The notes under the pieces were generated by a model, which did not search any database, was not told the DNA's origin, and saw only the letters and a list, made by a program, of their open reading frames with translations. DNA of 64,000 bases, taken from the NCBI GenBank assembly GCA_014155875.1, contig JACEFZ010011080.1, forward strand, positions 687,001-751,000. Direction: 5' to 3'. Within the stretch, counting starts at the first letter, position 1; each line of letters opens with the position of its first letter. Position numbers and translations under genes: made by a program. Positions 61,761 to 64,000 of the stretch are shown here, piece by piece. This DNA is from Cepaea nemoralis (Eukaryota; Mollusca; Gastropoda; Stylommatophora; Helicidae).

Positions 61761-64000
61761 CAATTAGATAATGCACTAGGTTGTTATAATCAAGTAGATA
61801 ATGCACTAGGTTGTTATAATCAAGTAGATAATGCACTAGATTGTTATAGTCAATTAGATAATGCACTAAGTTGTTATAATCATTAGATAATGCACTAAGT
61901 GTTATAATCAATTAGATAATGCACTAGTTGTTATAATCAATAGATAATGCACTAAGTTGTTATAATCAATTAGATAATGCACTAGGTTGTTATAGTCAAT
62001 TAGATAATGCACTAGGTTGTTATAATCAATTAGATAATGCACTAGGTTGTTATAATCAATTAGATAATGCACTAAGTTGTTATAATCAAGTAGATAATGC
62101 ACTAAGTTGTTATAATCAAGTAGATAATGCACTAAGTTGTTATAATCAATTAGATAATGCACTAAGTTGTTATAATCAATTAGATAATGCACTAGATTGT
62201 TATAATCAATTAGATAATGCACTAGATTGTTATAATCAATTAGATAATGCACTAGGTTGTTATAATCAATTAGATAATGCACTAGATTGTTATAATCAAG
62301 TAGATAATGCACTAGATTGTTATAATCAATTAGATAATGCACTAGGTTGTTATAATCAATTAGATAATGCACTAGGTTGTTATAATCAATTAGATAATGC
62401 ACTAGTTGTTATAATCAATTAGATAATGCACTAGTTGTTATAATCAATTAGATAATGCACTAGGTTGTTATAGTCAATTAGATAATGCACTAGGTTGTTA
62501 TAATCAATTAGATAATGCACTAGGTTGTTATAATCAATTAGATAATGCACTAGGTTGTTATAATCAATTAGATAATGCACTAGGTTGTTATAATCAATTA
62601 GATAATGCACTAGGTTGTTATAATCAATTAGATAATGCACTAGTTGTTATAATCAATTAGATAATGCACTAGGTTGTTATAATCAATAGATAATGCACTA
62701 AGTTGTTATAATCAATTAGATAATGCACTAAGTTGTTATAATCAATTAGATAATGCACTAAGTTGTTATAATCAATTAGATAATGCACTAAGTTGTTATA
62801 ATCAATTAGATAATGCACTAGGTTGTTATAATCAATTAGATAATGCACTAGGTTGTTATAGTCAAGTAGATAATGCACTAAGTTGTTATAATCAATTAGA
62901 TAATGCACTAAGTTGTTATAATCAATTAGATAATGCACTAGGTTGTTATAATCAATTAGATAATGCACTAAAGTTTTTATAATCAATTAGATAATGCACT
63001 AAGTTGTTATAATCAATTAGATAATGCACTAAGTTGTTATAATCAATTAGATAATGCACTAAAGTTGTTATAATCAATTAGATAATGCACTAAGTTGTTA
63101 TATCAATTAGATAATGCACTAAGTTGTTATAATCAATTAGATAATGCACTAAGTTGTTATAATCAATTAGATAATGCACTAAAGTTGTTATAATCAATTA
63201 GATAATGCACTAGGTTTTATAATCAATTAGATAATGCACTAAGTTGTTATAATCAATTAGATAATGCACTAAGTTGTTATAATCAATTAGATAATGCACT
63301 AAAGTTTTTATAATCAATTAGATAATGCACTAAGTTGTTATAGTCAAGTAGATAATGCACTAAGTTGTTATAGTCAAGTAGATAATGCACTAGGTTGTTA
63401 TATCAAGTAGATAATGCACTAGGTTGTTATAATCAATAGATAATGCACTAGGTTGTTATAATCAATTAGATAATGCACTAGGTTGTTATAATCAAGTAGA
63501 TAATGCACTAGATTGTTATAATCAATTAGATAATGCACTAGTTGTTATAATCAATTAGATAATGCACTAGGTTGTTATAATCAATTAGATAATGCACTAG
63601 GTTGTTATAATCAATTAGATAATGCACTAGTTGTTATAATCAATTAGATAATGCACTAGTTGTTATAATCAATTAGATAATGCACTAGGTTGTTATAATC
63701 AATTAGATAATGCACTAGTTGTTATAATCAATTAGATAATGCACTAGGTTGTTATAATCAATTAGATAATGCACTAGTTGTTATAATCAATTAGATAATG
63801 CACTAGGTTGTTATAATCAATTAGATAATGCACTAGGTTGTTATAATCAATTAGATAATGCACTAGGTTGTTATAATCAATTAGATAATGCACTAGTTGT
63901 TATAATCAATTAGATAATGCACTAGATTGTTATAATCAATTAGATAATGCACTAGATTGTTATAATCAATTAGATAATGCACTAGGTTGTTATAATCAAT

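Larger units (their letters stand above)
55260..64000 (+). repeat. 30-bp satellite-like array, about 290 copies, continuing past the window
   Basis: The monomer includes TTGTTATAATCAATTAGATA then ATGCACTAGG. In 55320-58800 two variants alternate to give a 60-bp dimer: ATAGTCAA..ATGTACTA, then ATAATCAAGTAG..ATGCACTG. From about 58960 it is a simple 30-bp monomer array. Because 30 is divisible by three and the unit has no stop on the minus strand, frames of up to 769 codons appear; these are not genes. It begins 66 bases after the exon 14 donor. Confidence 0.98.

Noticed and set aside
55260..64000. CRISPR-like direct repeats of about 30 bp
   Set aside because: Copies are contiguous with no unique spacers, and the context is an animal intron.

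Overview
The window is animal nuclear DNA: large introns with GT-AG splice sites, LTR, LINE, SINE, mariner and piggyBac-like elements, and long minisatellites. Lineage is inference only. The mix of tRNA-derived SINEs and decayed LINE tails would fit a lophotrochozoan such as a gastropod mollusc, but nothing here proves it.

Layout. 1-7.4 kb: one nearly complete LTR retrotransposon on the minus strand, with two 1901-bp LTRs, 5-bp target duplications, a tRNA-Pro-like primer site, an open gag and a pol missing reverse transcriptase, RNase H and the integrase core. 7.4-14.1 kb: SINEs, a mariner-type MITE, microsatellites and a LINE carrying nested SINE and mariner insertions. 14169-14837: an intact 222-residue two-transmembrane protein with a SLATT-like layout, the only apparently intact host-type ORF upstream of NMD3. 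14.9-20 kb: a pile of 5'-truncated LINE tails in both orientations. 20.4-25.6 kb: an I-clade-like LINE (gag-like ORF1, YADD reverse transcriptase, RNase H), frameshifted, with its endonuclease segment on the opposite strand.

25766 to beyond 64000: the gene for NMD3, the 60S ribosomal subunit export adaptor. Fourteen coding exons (463 codons) were reconstructed from splice sites, phase and family similarity; the last roughly 40 codons lie to the right of the window. Its introns hold SINEs, LINE tails, a piggyBac-like MITE, a deleted mariner, and about 17 kb of tandem repeats.

The most unusual feature is how these repeats relate to splice sites. The 5' splice site of exon 7 is tandemly copied 34 times at an exact 54-bp period, always in the exon's open frame. 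The 5' splice site of exon 8 is duplicated once as a 36-bp in-frame copy. The intron 4 array repeats the first bases of its own intron. A branch-point-like array fills an AG-free 548-nt stretch before the exon 11 acceptor. A 30-bp satellite of at least 8.7 kb fills intron 14 to the window end and contains 17 bases of the Tn5/Nextera mosaic end, probably an assembly artefact.

Limits: no alignments or searches were run. Family names come from motif recognition, and boundaries of degraded repeats are approximate.
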